Source: Bacteroidota bacterium
GTDB lineage: Bacteria > Bacteroidota > Bacteroidia > Flavobacteriales > Flavobacteriaceae
DNA: 57,765 nucleotides
NCBI GenBank assembly: GCA_022562895.1
Contig: JADFOK010000015.1
Coordinates: 1-57,765, forward strand
Direction of reading: 5' to 3'
The stretch's first letter is position 1. The number at the start of each line of letters is the position of its first letter. The notes below the pieces were generated by a model. That model did not search any database and was not told the origin of the DNA. It saw only the letters and a list, made by a program, of their open reading frames with translations. The position numbers and the translations under genes are program-made. Of the stretch, positions 1-8,813 are shown in pieces.

Positions 1-1
1 A

Positions 2-436
2 ATTGATTTTGAAAACAGTGAAGGCAATTTAGGTATTGCAAATGCCTTATTCGAACACCTTTCGGCAAAGCTTCCTATAAGTAGATTACAAAGAGATCTA
101 ACCGATAGTACGGTTCTTAGAAATATGGGTGTGCCTATAGGTCATACCATTATCGCATTTCAATCTACCTTAAAAGGATTGAATAATCTTTTACTAAATG
201 AAACCAAGATACAGGAAGATCTAGAAAACAATTGGGCGGTCGTTGCCGAGGCTATTCAATCTATCTTACGTCGTGAAGGGTATCCCAATGCTTATGAAGC
301 TTTAAAAGACTTGACACGTACTAATGACAAAATTACTACACAATCCATCACTGATTTTATTGAAAGACTAGACATTTCAGAAAATATAAAAGTAGAAATG
401 CGAAGTATAACGCCTTCCAATTACACAGGGATATAA
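2..436 (+). CDS. purB: Adenylosuccinate lyase, C-terminal part
   Basis: Adenylosuccinate lyase acts twice in purine synthesis, splitting SAICAR to AICAR and adenylosuccinate to AMP with release of fumarate. The window opens inside the gene: the frame is open from base 2 and reads IDFENSEGNLGIANA, then PISRLQRDLTDSTVLRN, both characteristic of the PurB family active-site and helical region. About 144 residues remain before the TAA at 434-436, so most of the protein lies upstream. The next gene is convergent, with a shared hairpin terminator between them. Identification rests on conserved motifs and is firm; the gene is cut by the window edge and not visibly damaged. Confidence 0.93.
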   Translation: MDFENSEGNLGIANALFEHLSAKLPISRLQRDLTDSTVLRNMGVPIGHTIIAFQSTLKGLNNLLLNETKIQEDLENNWAVVAEAIQSILRREGYPNAYEALKDLTRTNDKITTQSITDFIERLDISENIKVEMRSITPSNYTGI

Positions 437-536
437 TAATTATAACACCTTGAGTATTTCCAATAAATATTTTGATAAGTGATCTTATTAATCTTTTAAT
501 TTATTCTGAGTTTTCGACTTCCCCATTGGATAAATA

Positions 537-567
537 CAAAAAAAAGGCTTCATTCCTGAAGCCTTTT
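537..567. terminator. Hairpin terminator between purB and the DUF4252 operon
   Basis: An 11-bp perfect stem (542-552 with 557-567) closes on the 4-base loop TTCC. Read on the minus strand it is followed by a run of nine T, a strong intrinsic terminator for the sigma-factor operon. On the plus strand the stem itself ends in TTTT, so it may also stop purB transcripts. Confidence 0.8.
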
Positions 568-589
568 CAATTACTATTCTATTTTTCTT

Positions 590-1132
590 TTACATATCGA
601 ATAATTTGCTAATTGTTTTTAAGGCAGATATATCTACATCCCCTTTATCAATCGATGTCATTAGTTTTATCATTTGATCAGGGCGCATATCCTCACCCAA
701 AAGTCTAAATAACACAAAACCCCTTTCATTATCGCTTGCAAAAACAATAAGTTCATCTATGGCATCTTCTTCACCTAGATATTTAAGAGTTGCACCCTTG
801 TTATTAGATCCAAATTTCACCAAGGTTTTATATTTCTCCTGATTGATAATATCCTTTAATTCCTGCTTTTTTAAGTCGTATTCTGCTTTATTACCCTCTT
901 TTATTGGAAAAGCCACTACATTAATTTTTTTAACTGTTGCAAGAATATCTTTCTCTTCCTCAGTAAGCGAGTTACCATCAGTTTGTAATAAACTAGTTGC
1001 AATATCTATTTTCAAAAAACTGTCATCATCTTGTTTATCTACTAAATATCTTTGCAATGATTTTTCGTTGCTACAGCTAATCAATGTAAGCGCAGCTAAA
1101 GTTAATCCTATAATATATCTTATAAGTACCAT
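590..1132 (-). CDS. DUF4252 domain lipoprotein
   Basis: A 180-residue exported protein of the DUF4252 family, whose function is not known. The N-terminus is a lipoprotein signal (hydrophobic stretch then LISC at residues 17-20), so the mature protein is probably anchored on the periplasmic side. The rest is one soluble domain with no recognised catalytic residues. It is the last gene of a minus-strand operon and starts 3 nt after the stop of a second DUF4252 gene; an anti-sigma-like membrane protein and an ECF sigma factor lie upstream. DUF4252 genes often travel with ECF sigma factors in Bacteroidota, so a role in envelope stress or sensing is an inference from context. Confidence 0.82.
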   Translation of the reverse strand: MVLIRYIIGLTLAALTLISCSNEKSLQRYLVDKQDDDSFLKIDIATSLLQTDGNSLTEEEKDILATVKKINVVAFPIKEGNKAEYDLKKQELKDIINQEKYKTLVKFGSNNKGATLKYLGEEDAIDELIVFASDNERGFVLFRLLGEDMRPDQMIKLMTSIDKGDVDISALKTISKLFDM

Positions 1133-1135
1133 TTT

Positions 1136-1672
1136 TTATGATTTTTTCTTGTCAATATTCTTTAATTCTTTGCTACCAGGCATGTTAAGATCATGTGTAA
1201 GTTTTGAAATCTTTTTTAAATCTATATTTCCTGTAATGCTCATAATAACGGTTCTTTCTTTTCCGTCAATATTGCCTGTTAGGTGCATTAACAGTTCACT
1301 TACAAAATTTTCGTTCTTACCTTCTTTAGAATAAAACTTAATGTTCTTTCCATCATCTTTTACTCTCATTAGTTCGGACAACCCTTTAGAATTGGCCACG
1401 TATGTCTTTACGGCAGCATCCATTCTTTTGGCTACAGAAGGATTATCTGTAGTATAAATCTTTATGTTATCAAGGTTATTTACCAATTCAAGATATTCCT
1501 GAGCTTCAGGGTCACTCGAGTTTAAATCCATTTTACTTAAGAGTTTAAACATGTTCTTGGTAATTATAACCGAGGTTACATCTTTTTCGTCTTCGAATGA
1601 ATCAAATGCATTTTGAGCATTAACTAATATTGGTGTTATTAATAATGCAATTAAAATTGTTAACTTTTTCAT
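1136..1672 (-). CDS. DUF4252 domain protein, periplasmic
   Basis: A 178-residue paralogue of the gene downstream. It has a cleavable signal peptide (residues 1-19, ending VNAQ) and no lipobox cysteine, so it is predicted to be soluble in the periplasm while its partner is a lipoprotein. The body fits the DUF4252 family, including a repeated pattern of short hydrophobic strands and a C-terminal segment that mentions Ile-Asp-Leu-Lys-Lys like the paralogue. It lies 10 nt downstream of the anti-sigma-like gene. The function is unknown. The pairing of a soluble and a lipid-anchored form in one sigma-factor operon suggests that the two act together, which is inference. Confidence 0.8.
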   Translation of the reverse strand: MKKLTILIALLITPILVNAQNAFDSFEDEKDVTSVIITKNMFKLLSKMDLNSSDPEAQEYLELVNNLDNIKIYTTDNPSVAKRMDAAVKTYVANSKGLSELMRVKDDGKNIKFYSKEGKNENFVSELLMHLTGNIDGKERTVIMSITGNIDLKKISKLTHDLNMPGSKELKNIDKKKS

Positions 1673-1682
1673 ACTAAATTAT

Positions 1683-2132
1683 TTATTGATTAATGATTAT
1701 TTTAAATATTTTGTTTTTGGTTACAGTAAATTGATCTAGAATTACCAGTTTCTCGGTACCTATATTAAAAGTTGAAGAAAGTAAAAGCATGGTTTCTTTC
1801 GTTTTATTAAACGCTAATAATGCTTCTTGTTCTTCTTGTGTAAAATTTGAACCTGAAAATATAAAACCTGCTATACCAATTACAACAGCTACCGAAGCAG
1901 CAATTCTATACCTCCAATTTCTTGATATCCCTGAAGATGCAGGCAAATTAAGTTCACGTTGAGAAACTTCCTCTTTTGCAAAATCTAATCCTACAAACAA
2001 GCTTTGATACACCGTTAAATGTGATGCTACATTTTTGCCTGTAAAATATTCGCGAAGTATTGCTTCTTGCTGAAGGTTGGTATTTCCTTCAAAATAATCT
2101 TCTAACAGGATTTCTATTCTAGCTAATTCCAT
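1683..2132 (-). CDS. Anti-sigma-like single-pass membrane protein
   Basis: A 149-residue protein with an acidic N-terminal cytoplasmic part (about 1-70), one membrane helix near residues 75-93 (RIAASVAVVIGIAGFIF) and a short periplasmic tail. The N-terminal pattern (LLEDYFEGNTNLQQEAILREYF) is common in small Bacteroidota proteins encoded beside ECF sigma factors. It overlaps the end of the sigma factor gene by 14 nt, so translation is probably coupled. The likely role is to hold or tune the sigma factor at the membrane. No conserved zinc anti-sigma motif is seen, so the function is inferred from topology and position. Confidence 0.7.
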   Translation of the reverse strand: MELARIEILLEDYFEGNTNLQQEAILREYFTGKNVASHLTVYQSLFVGLDFAKEEVSQRELNLPASSGISRNWRYRIAASVAVVIGIAGFIFSGSNFTQEEQEALLAFNKTKETMLLLSSTFNIGTEKLVILDQFTVTKNKIFKIIINQ

Positions 2133-2649
2133 AATTATATTGTTTTATTAACTGTTCTCTTACCGTTTTACGAGCACGTGACAATGTCACGCGAATTGTT
2201 GTTTCATTAATTTCCAGCATTTCGGAAATTTCAAAAAACTCAAATTGTTCTACATCCCGTAGCTGCATAATTATCTTTTGCTTTTCGGGAAGGGTTTCCA
2301 TAATTTTTAAAACCAATGTTACACCTTCATCTGCTTCCAATTTTCGTTCAATGTTTTCTGAATTTTTATAATTGCTGTGTACAATTTTTAAATTCGATGC
2401 TTGTTTCGACTTTAATCTGTCCAAACAATAATTCTTTAACATTGTGATGGCAAATGCTTCGGGGTTTTTATAGTTCTTAATTTTATCCCTGCCACTCCAT
2501 AATTTCAAAAAAACTTCTTGAACGGCATCTTCTGCTTCATCATTAGATACAAGTATTCTTTTGGCTAGCCTATACAGTTTATCCTTTATAGGAAGTAGGG
2601 TATCTAAAAATTCTTTTTGTTGCATTCTGGTCAGTATACTAGTTCTCAT
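2119..2649 (-). CDS. ECF-type RNA polymerase sigma factor
   Basis: A 176-residue sigma-70 factor of the extracytoplasmic-function class. Region 2 lies in about residues 20-85 (AEDAVQEVFLKLW is the core-binding helix) and region 4 in about 120-170 (LPEKQKIIMQLRDVEQFEFFEISEMLE, then a helix-turn-helix ending in TLSRARKTVREQL). Region 3 is absent, as usual for this class. It heads a four-gene operon with a membrane protein and two DUF4252 proteins and overlaps the next gene by 14 nt. An internal ATG at 2625 (MQQKEFLDTLL) matches where many family members begin and could be the true start. The genes it controls cannot be read from this window. Confidence 0.9.
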   Translation of the reverse strand: MRTSILTRMQQKEFLDTLLPIKDKLYRLAKRILVSNDEAEDAVQEVFLKLWSGRDKIKNYKNPEAFAITMLKNYCLDRLKSKQASNLKIVHSNYKNSENIERKLEADEGVTLVLKIMETLPEKQKIIMQLRDVEQFEFFEISEMLEINETTIRVTLSRARKTVREQLIKQYNYGIS

Positions 2650-2814
2650 TAATTGTATGGGAAACCATACCGTTCTATTTCTACGACGAACTACTTTAAA
2701 TTTTGTTACAATTTATTTTTAATTCGCAATATTGTACTAAATTTAGGAGTTTAAATACGTAATAAAAAAATCTTTTAGTAAATTCCAAAGTGAAAAAATC
2801 ATTACCTTAAATCT

Positions 2815-4212
2815 ATGAAAAAGAATATACTTTTAACACTGGTAGCTATCTCTATTATTTTTACCTCTTGTTTTGAAGATAAGGATGATAATCTACAAAT
2901 TTCCTCCACATTAGATATACAGAGTTTTATTTACAGAGGGCTTAACTTTTTCTACCTTTACAAAGCCGATACCCCGGAACTGGCCGATGATGCCTTTGCT
3001 AGTGAAGGAGAACTTAATACTTTTTTAAGTACTTTCATTTCTCCCGAGTCGTTATTTAATTTTTTACTATCCCCTCAAGATCGATTTAGTCTATTGGTTG
3101 ATGATTATATTGCTTTGGAAAATGCCCTTAGTGGAATAACAATTAACCATGGAATGGAATTCGGACTTGTTTTTTATCCTGACGGTAGTGGAAATGTTTT
3201 TGGTTACATGCGGTATATTTTGCCGGGATCGGATGCAGATGCCAAAGGTTTACAAAGAGGCATGATATTTAATACTATAGATGGGCAACAGATCAATGAA
3301 AACAATTTCAGTGACTTACTCGAACCAGATAGTTATATTATTGGACTAGCAACTTTTGATGGTGTAACTATAACCCCTACAGGGGAAAACATAACACTAG
3401 TTAAAACAGAGTATACTGAAAACCCGGTATTTATTACCAGAACATTCACTATTGAAGGTCAAAAAGTAGGATACCTTATGTATAATGCTTTTACAAGAGA
3501 ATTCGATCCTCAGCTCAATGCTGCCTTTGGTCAGTTTCAAGCTAATGGTATTTCTTACCTGATAATAGATCTTCGGTATAATGGTGGGGGCTCTGTAGAA
3601 ACCGCTATAGATCTTTCAAGTATGATCACCGGACAATTTAATAATCAATTATTTGTTAGCGAAATATGGAACGAAGACCGTCAAGCTGAATATTCAGAAA
3701 ATAAACTCTTTAACAATACAATTTATACAGGTGAATCTATTAATAGCCTAAATTTAACTCAGGTATATATACTTACGACAGGGAGAACTGCTTCGGCAAG
3801 TGAGTTGGTAATTAACGGATTAGATCCCTATATTACCGTAACACAGGTAGGTGAGACTACTACGGGTAAGTTTCAGGCTTCCTTTTTATTATATGATGCT
3901 CCAGCACCTAGCTTTAGCCGAAGTCAAGCAAATCCTGGTCATACCTATGCCATGCTACCTTTAGTTTTTAAAACAGTGAATTCTGTTGGTTTTACCGACT
4001 TTGTTGACGGTCTTGACCCAGAAATACCTCTGGATGAAGATTTCTCTAATCTAGGTGTATTAGGCGATGTAAACGAACCTCTGTTAGCTGCTGCTTTAAA
4101 CGATATTTTCCCAACAAGAAGTCGCCCGCAACCCAGTGGTATTCTTTATGAAGAAATCTCAGATAGTAAAGCACATTTACCAATATATCAAATTATGATA
4201 GCCGAGAATTAA
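2815..4212 (+). CDS. S41 family peptidase, lipoprotein
   Basis: A 465-residue serine protease of the C-terminal processing (CtpA/Prc-like) family. Residues 1-19 form a lipoprotein signal ending in FTSC. A PDZ-like segment occupies about 115-200. The catalytic domain runs from about 210 to 430, with LIIDLRYNGGGS as the core strand, Ser327 within TASASE as nucleophile and Lys352 in GETTTGK as general base. The 25-residue Ser-Lys spacing equals that of E. coli Prc (Ser452/Lys477). It is expected to face the periplasm or cell surface. It is a single gene on the plus strand, divergent from the ECF operon and convergent with the TonB receptor gene. The substrate is unknown. Confidence 0.9.
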   Translation: MKKNILLTLVAISIIFTSCFEDKDDNLQISSTLDIQSFIYRGLNFFYLYKADTPELADDAFASEGELNTFLSTFISPESLFNFLLSPQDRFSLLVDDYIALENALSGITINHGMEFGLVFYPDGSGNVFGYMRYILPGSDADAKGLQRGMIFNTIDGQQINENNFSDLLEPDSYIIGLATFDGVTITPTGENITLVKTEYTENPVFITRTFTIEGQKVGYLMYNAFTREFDPQLNAAFGQFQANGISYLIIDLRYNGGGSVETAIDLSSMITGQFNNQLFVSEIWNEDRQAEYSENKLFNNTIYTGESINSLNLTQVYILTTGRTASASELVINGLDPYITVTQVGETTTGKFQASFLLYDAPAPSFSRSQANPGHTYAMLPLVFKTVNSVGFTDFVDGLDPEIPLDEDFSNLGVLGDVNEPLLAAALNDIFPTRSRPQPSGILYEEISDSKAHLPIYQIMIAEN

Positions 4213-4306
4213 ATTTTCAGAATAAAAAAGGGATAACAGAAACTATATAAAACATAAAAGCACAGATTGTTAATAGGAATTGGTATTTTTTAATTTGTTA
4301 TTTTTT

Positions 4307-6235
4307 TTAAAACTCCAAAGTAAAGCCTACTCTAACATTTCGCCCATGGGTTTGAAAACGGTACAACTCTTCATATTCCTCATCGATTAAATTGCTTAAA
4401 TAAGCAAACAATTTTATATGATCTGTTGCCTGATAACCCGTGTATAGATCTAAAATCCCATAACTATCTAAAACTACGGATTCGGTTTGAAACGTATCGG
4501 AGTTAAAAAAACTATCATCACGCTTACTATTATATTGATAACTCAAACCCAAATCTACTTTTTTGCCTGGAGTAAACCCAATGTAAAGATTTGCTTTATG
4601 TTCAGGAATTCGCAATGCGAAACGTTCGTCGGCCTGAGTGTTTGTATAATTGGCTGTTAAATTTATTTTTTTACTCAATTTAACAAACACCTCAACTTCT
4701 ACTCCACTAGCAGTAAATTCTTCAGATACGTTTTGATATTGGAAAATAAATAAATCGGGATCTATTAATACAAAATCCACATAATTTTCCTCATCACGAT
4801 TAAAATACACAACACTCATCCTACTATTATTATCTGATGTAAACTCTATTCCCCCTTCAATAGTAGTATTCTCTTCGGGTACTAAATCTTCATTCCCAAA
4901 TGAGGGTGCATATAACTGAAATAAAGATGGAGTGATATATGCCGTACTATAAGTACTTAATAATTTAAAATGATTTTTTCCGATAGGAAACACATATGAC
5001 GGGTTAAAATTAAAAACTACATGAGTTCCGTAATTGCTGTGATTATTTATTCGTACACCTGTATTAATATTCAGCCCAAAACCTGAAATGTAAACCAAAC
5101 TAACATAGGGGTCGATTATCTCAAACTTAGCAGTATCATCATCTATCGCTTGAATAAATTCGGATTCTCCAAATGGAACAGTAAACGAATTAAAACTACT
5201 AAAGTTCCCATTAATACCAGTTAAAATGCTAAGCTCATTGTTAAACTTATAAGTAGCATAAGCATCAAAAGTATATGATCTAGAATCAAATTTAGTTGGA
5301 AATGAGGATTCGATTTCGCGTGTAATCCAACTATAATTGTCATTGATTAAAAAGAATCCTTTTTTATATTTCCATACAAAATTACCTCCGGTTCTTAACT
5401 GTTCAGATATAGAAAGGTTGTCGGCATCAAAATAATTAAAATCATCAAATTCGGCCTTGTATTTATCAAAACTAAAAAATCGACTTAGGGTAATTTTATC
5501 AGTAATATTGTATCCAAGGTCAATTTTTCCATTATACCGATTGAAAACATCTTCGTCAAAATTTTCTTGCTCCTCTGGTGCAGTAACAGCCGATAATCCC
5601 TTAACAAATCGATTAGCAAAACTTGTGACGTAGAAAAACCTATTCAATGTTCCGTTTATATTTACATAATTAGTGAATTCTTCAATATCGTTGTCTTTAT
5701 CATTGGCTGCGCGATTTGTTCCCAGAGTTGAAGTAATTCTCGCCGAAATCTTTTTTCCTGAAGCCTTCTTTGTAGTAATACTAATAACAGCTGTTCCTGC
5801 CCCGGATCCATATAACACACTCGATGCTCCCTTTACTATCTCAATACTTTCAATAGATGAAGCTGGAATAAGTCTTAAATCATAATCGTTGGCAATTTGA
5901 GATGGATCATTTAATTGTACCCCGTCTATCATTATTACAACCTGTCGATTTCTTCCACCCCGCACATAATATCCAAGATTTTGCCCTTCATTACTACGGT
6001 TACCATTAATTTCAATTCCAGATACTTCATTGATTACTTGAGCCAAGGACATACCAGATTTACGTTCTAAAGTTTCAGCAGTAATTTTAATGACTACTTT
6101 TCCACTGTTTTTACGAGCTATTGGAATTTTGGTGTCAATTATAACAGTATCCAGTGATTCTAATTTTTGATCCTGCTGCGCAAATAAAATTCCACCCAGA
6201 ATATGGCAAAATAACAACACACTGCTTTTTTTCAT
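4307..6235 (-). CDS. btuB: TonB-dependent outer-membrane receptor, BtuB-like (corrinoid uptake)
   Basis: A 642-residue outer-membrane transporter. A signal peptide (about 1-19) is followed by a TonB-box-like stretch (LDTVIID, 28-34), a plug domain (about 50-155, with GYYVRGGRNRQVVIMIDGV and the SIESIEIVKGASSVLYGSG motif) and a 22-strand-type barrel ending in a C-terminal Phe (GFTLEF). The size fits BtuB (about 610 residues) rather than large SusC proteins, and no carboxypeptidase-like N-terminal domain is present. Substrate assignment rests on the cobalamin riboswitch in its 5' leader and on the divergent binding protein, permease and ATPase genes. It should import cobalamin or related corrinoids using TonB energy. 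The leader between riboswitch and start codon is about 100 nt. Confidence 0.88.
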   Translation of the reverse strand: MKKSSVLLFCHILGGILFAQQDQKLESLDTVIIDTKIPIARKNSGKVVIKITAETLERKSGMSLAQVINEVSGIEINGNRSNEGQNLGYYVRGGRNRQVVIMIDGVQLNDPSQIANDYDLRLIPASSIESIEIVKGASSVLYGSGAGTAVISITTKKASGKKISARITSTLGTNRAANDKDNDIEEFTNYVNINGTLNRFFYVTSFANRFVKGLSAVTAPEEQENFDEDVFNRYNGKIDLGYNITDKITLSRFFSFDKYKAEFDDFNYFDADNLSISEQLRTGGNFVWKYKKGFFLINDNYSWITREIESSFPTKFDSRSYTFDAYATYKFNNELSILTGINGNFSSFNSFTVPFGESEFIQAIDDDTAKFEIIDPYVSLVYISGFGLNINTGVRINNHSNYGTHVVFNFNPSYVFPIGKNHFKLLSTYSTAYITPSLFQLYAPSFGNEDLVPEENTTIEGGIEFTSDNNSRMSVVYFNRDEENYVDFVLIDPDLFIFQYQNVSEEFTASGVEVEVFVKLSKKINLTANYTNTQADERFALRIPEHKANLYIGFTPGKKVDLGLSYQYNSKRDDSFFNSDTFQTESVVLDSYGILDLYTGYQATDHIKLFAYLSNLIDEEYEELYRFQTHGRNVRVGFTLEF

Positions 6236-6335
6236 TTAGAATTTAATAATGCGGAAAAAGATAGAAGTTTTTATATGCAAAAGCACACACACTCCCAAAC
6301 CTTTATCCCGAAAGTTTGACAATAAATATAAATCT

Positions 6336-6583
6336 GGCAGGTCTCCTGGCTTGTCATTTGTGCGACCTTCCCGATAATCCCGAACTTGATTCAAGATCTT
6401 TTTAATAAACCTTTTTGGCTTACCGTAAAAAGATGTCGAAATAAGTTCGACACTAGCAGTGGTTTTAAAGTGTACACAACCCGCCTGAGGCGGATGACTT
6501 ACAGTTGCGGGAACAGCTTCGGATTTAAACCGAATTCCCTTTTAAGGACTTTCCGATAATTCACGGGAGTACGTCCACCAAAA
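6336..6583 (-). promoter_or_regulatory. Cobalamin (B12) riboswitch
   Basis: On the minus strand this segment carries the landmarks of the adenosylcobalamin riboswitch. It ends with GCCAGGAGACCTGCC (6336-6350). The B12 box GCTGTTCCCGCAACTGTAAG lies near 6499-6518, preceded by GGGAATTCGGTTTAAATCCG-type pairing, and GGTGGACG marks the 5' end near 6580. A variable arm contains the local hairpin CCGCCTGAGGCGG (6481-6493). The expression platform (6236-6335) can form a hairpin of AAACTTT with AAAGGTTT but has no T-run, so repression through translation is more likely than termination; that part is inference. It controls the TonB receptor gene. Confidence 0.95.
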
Positions 6584-6590
6584 TATTATA

Positions 6591-6598
6591 CAAAAATA
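6591..6598 (-). promoter_or_regulatory. Probable -7 element for the riboswitch transcript
   Basis: Minus-strand TATTTTTG fits the Bacteroidota TAnnTTTG element and lies just upstream of the riboswitch 5' end, so initiation would fall near 6585. No TTTG at the standard spacing was seen. Confidence 0.5.
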
Positions 6599-6645
6599 AC
6601 ACTTTAATTAATAGCCTAAAAAAACAAATACTATTATTTTTGAAG

Positions 6646-7782
6646 ATGCAAAAATTACTTTTACTATTAATTTTCTTTTTATTAATTATCTCATGTAAGG
6701 AAGTTCAAAAGCCTTCTTCCAGTTCTACTGAAACTGAAAAAGCAATTCAAATAACTTATGCAAAAGGTTTTGAGATACAAAGTTTTAATGAATATAAAGT
6801 GATTACCCTAAAAAATGTCTGGCCGGGTTCCGAAAGAGAATTTAAATATGCATTAATTGAAAAAGGGGCTACGTTACCCTCTTCTGAAACCTTTGATGCA
6901 ATCATTGAAATCCCTGTTAAGAAAATTGTAGTAACCTCCACGACTCATATTCCCTCCTTGGAAATGTTAGGTGTTGAGGAATCATTAGTGGGATTCCCCA
7001 ATCTGGATTATATATCATCTATAAAAACCAGAAAACGTATTGCTGAAGACGCCATTGTCGAATTAGGTAGGAACGAAGACATTAATACCGAAGTTCTTAT
7101 TAACCTATCTCCCGATCTGGTTGTGGGTTTTGCTGTAGATGGGGTAAATAAGACATTAAGCATTATTAAAAAAACAGGGATTCCTATAGTGTATAATGGA
7201 GATTGGACTGAGACTTCCCCACTTGGAAAAGCTGAATGGATAAAATTCTTCGGTGTATTCTTTAAAAAGGAAAAGGAAGCCGATAGTATCTTTTCAGAAA
7301 TAATGACTCAATATTTAATTGCAAAAGAAAAAGCATTGAAAGCTAAGAATAGGCCAACAGTACTTAGTGGTGCTATGTATAAAGATGTTTGGCATTTACC
7401 TCAGGGAAATAGTTGGGCGGCACAGTTTATTGCCGATGCTAATGGTGAATATCTTTGGAAAGAAAGTGAAGGTACAGGGAGTCTATCCCTTAACTTAGAA
7501 AATGTATTAGAAAAAGGTGTAAATGCAGATTATTGGATTGGTCCAGGCTATTTTTCAAGTCTTCAACAATTAAAAGACACCCATAATGTATATATACAAT
7601 TTGATGCTTTTAAAAACGAAAATGTCTACAATTTTACCAATAAAAAAGGAGAAACAGGAGGCCTTTTGTATTTCGAGTTAGCCCCTAATCGCCCTGATAT
7701 AGTGCTAAAAGACATTATAAAAATCCTTCATCCGGAATTATTGCCGGAACATGAATTATTTTTTTTTGATAAATTACAGTAA
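6646..7782 (+). CDS. ABC transporter substrate-binding lipoprotein, BtuF-like
   Basis: A periplasmic binding protein of the iron-siderophore/cobalamin (FeCT, BtuF) family, about 378 residues. It begins with a lipoprotein signal (LLIISC, Cys17 from the chosen ATG). Motifs of the family are KIVVTSTTHIPSLEMLG (first lobe), LSPDLVVGF and GIPIVYNGDWTETSPLGKAEWIKFFG (hinge and second lobe). It is the first gene of a three-gene operon whose members overlap by one base. A TTG six bases upstream (6640) could also start the frame; the ATG at 6646 is preferred. TATTTTTG at 6635-6642 would give an almost leaderless transcript. A role in corrinoid uptake is inferred from the divergent riboswitch-controlled receptor. 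Confidence 0.88.
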   Translation: MQKLLLLLIFFLLIISCKEVQKPSSSSTETEKAIQITYAKGFEIQSFNEYKVITLKNVWPGSEREFKYALIEKGATLPSSETFDAIIEIPVKKIVVTSTTHIPSLEMLGVEESLVGFPNLDYISSIKTRKRIAEDAIVELGRNEDINTEVLINLSPDLVVGFAVDGVNKTLSIIKKTGIPIVYNGDWTETSPLGKAEWIKFFGVFFKKEKEADSIFSEIMTQYLIAKEKALKAKNRPTVLSGAMYKDVWHLPQGNSWAAQFIADANGEYLWKESEGTGSLSLNLENVLEKGVNADYWIGPGYFSSLQQLKDTHNVYIQFDAFKNENVYNFTNKKGETGGLLYFELAPNRPDIVLKDIIKILHPELLPEHELFFFDKLQ

Positions 7783-8813
7783 TGGAAATCACAAAAACGT
7801 ACCGATACTATTTCAGCATCCTATTACTGCTTTTAATGATCACTTTTTTGGTGAATATAAGTTTGGGTTCTGTTGCTATCCCTTTTAAAGAAATCATATC
7901 TAGTTTGTCTGGTGGTGGGACTTCAAAATCTTCTTGGCAATTTATTATTATTGATTATCGACTGCCCAAAGCAATAACGGCAATGTTGGCTGGTGGAGGA
8001 CTTGCGGTATCTGGATTGTTAATGCAAACCCTTTTTAGAAATCCATTGGCAGGACCCTTTGTATTGGGATTAAGCAGTGGAGCAAGTCTGGGTGTAGCTA
8101 TTTTGATTTTAGGAGCCGGTACTTTCGGTGGTTTTTTAGGGGGTATATTACTCAGTTCATGGAGTCTGGTGATCGCTTCAGCCCTTGGTAGTTTTTTAGT
8201 TTTACTTGCTGTTTTATCGGTTACTATTAAAGTAAAGGACACTATGGCCATTCTCATTATCGGATTAATGTTTGGAAGTGTTACTGGAGCGGTAGTAGCT
8301 GTACTTTCATACTTTAGCGATGCTGAACAATTACAACAATACATCTTTTGGTCTTTTGGAAGTTTAGGTAATATCTCATGGGAAGGATTAATGATATTAA
8401 GTATTTGTTGTATTGCAGGACTAATCCTTGGTTTTATATCTATTAAGCCTTTAAACGCTTTGCTTTTAGGTGAAAATTATGCCAGGAGTATGGGGCTAAA
8501 TTTAAAAAAGACAACCCTATTAATCATTTTAGCAACAAGTATATTGGCCGGGGGAATTACAGCATTTGCGGGTCCAATAGCTTTCGTTGGTTTAGCGGTT
8601 CCACATCTTACCCGCCAATTTTTTACAACTTCTAACCATTTAGTATTAATGCCTGCTGTATTGATTTGTGGAGCTATTTTAATGCTTATTTGCGATACCG
8701 TAGCACAACTTCCGTTTAGTGAATATACCTTACCAATAAATGCTATCACATCATTACTAGGTGCTCCTGTTGTGATTTGGTTATTGGTTAGAAAGCGAAA
8801 ATTATTGTTTTAA
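7782..8813 (+). CDS. FecCD-family ABC permease, BtuC-like
   Basis: A 343-residue integral membrane permease of the FecCD/BtuC family with roughly ten hydrophobic segments. Family signatures include DYRLPKAITAMLAGGGLAVSG near residue 58, NPLAGPFVLGLSSGASLG near 87, and GPIAFVGLAVPHLTR near 265, the loop that contacts the ATPase. Two copies would form the inner-membrane channel receiving substrate from the upstream binding protein. The start codon shares its A with the previous stop (TAATG), which points to coupled translation. Cobalamin is the likely substrate by context; iron-siderophore transport is the alternative within the same family. Confidence 0.92.
   Translation: MEITKTYRYYFSILLLLLMITFLVNISLGSVAIPFKEIISSLSGGGTSKSSWQFIIIDYRLPKAITAMLAGGGLAVSGLLMQTLFRNPLAGPFVLGLSSGASLGVAILILGAGTFGGFLGGILLSSWSLVIASALGSFLVLLAVLSVTIKVKDTMAILIIGLMFGSVTGAVVAVLSYFSDAEQLQQYIFWSFGSLGNISWEGLMILSICCIAGLILGFISIKPLNALLLGENYARSMGLNLKKTTLLIILATSILAGGITAFAGPIAFVGLAVPHLTRQFFTTSNHLVLMPAVLICGAILMLICDTVAQLPFSEYTLPINAITSLLGAPVVIWLLVRKRKLLF

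Noticed and set aside
843..1334. A 163-codon plus-strand frame over the DUF4252 genes
   Set aside because: It spans the junction of two well-supported minus-strand genes and has no recognisable features.
7955..8344. A 129-codon frame antisense to the FecCD permease
   Set aside because: The plus-strand frame has strong family motifs and the antisense peptide looks like reverse-strand noise.
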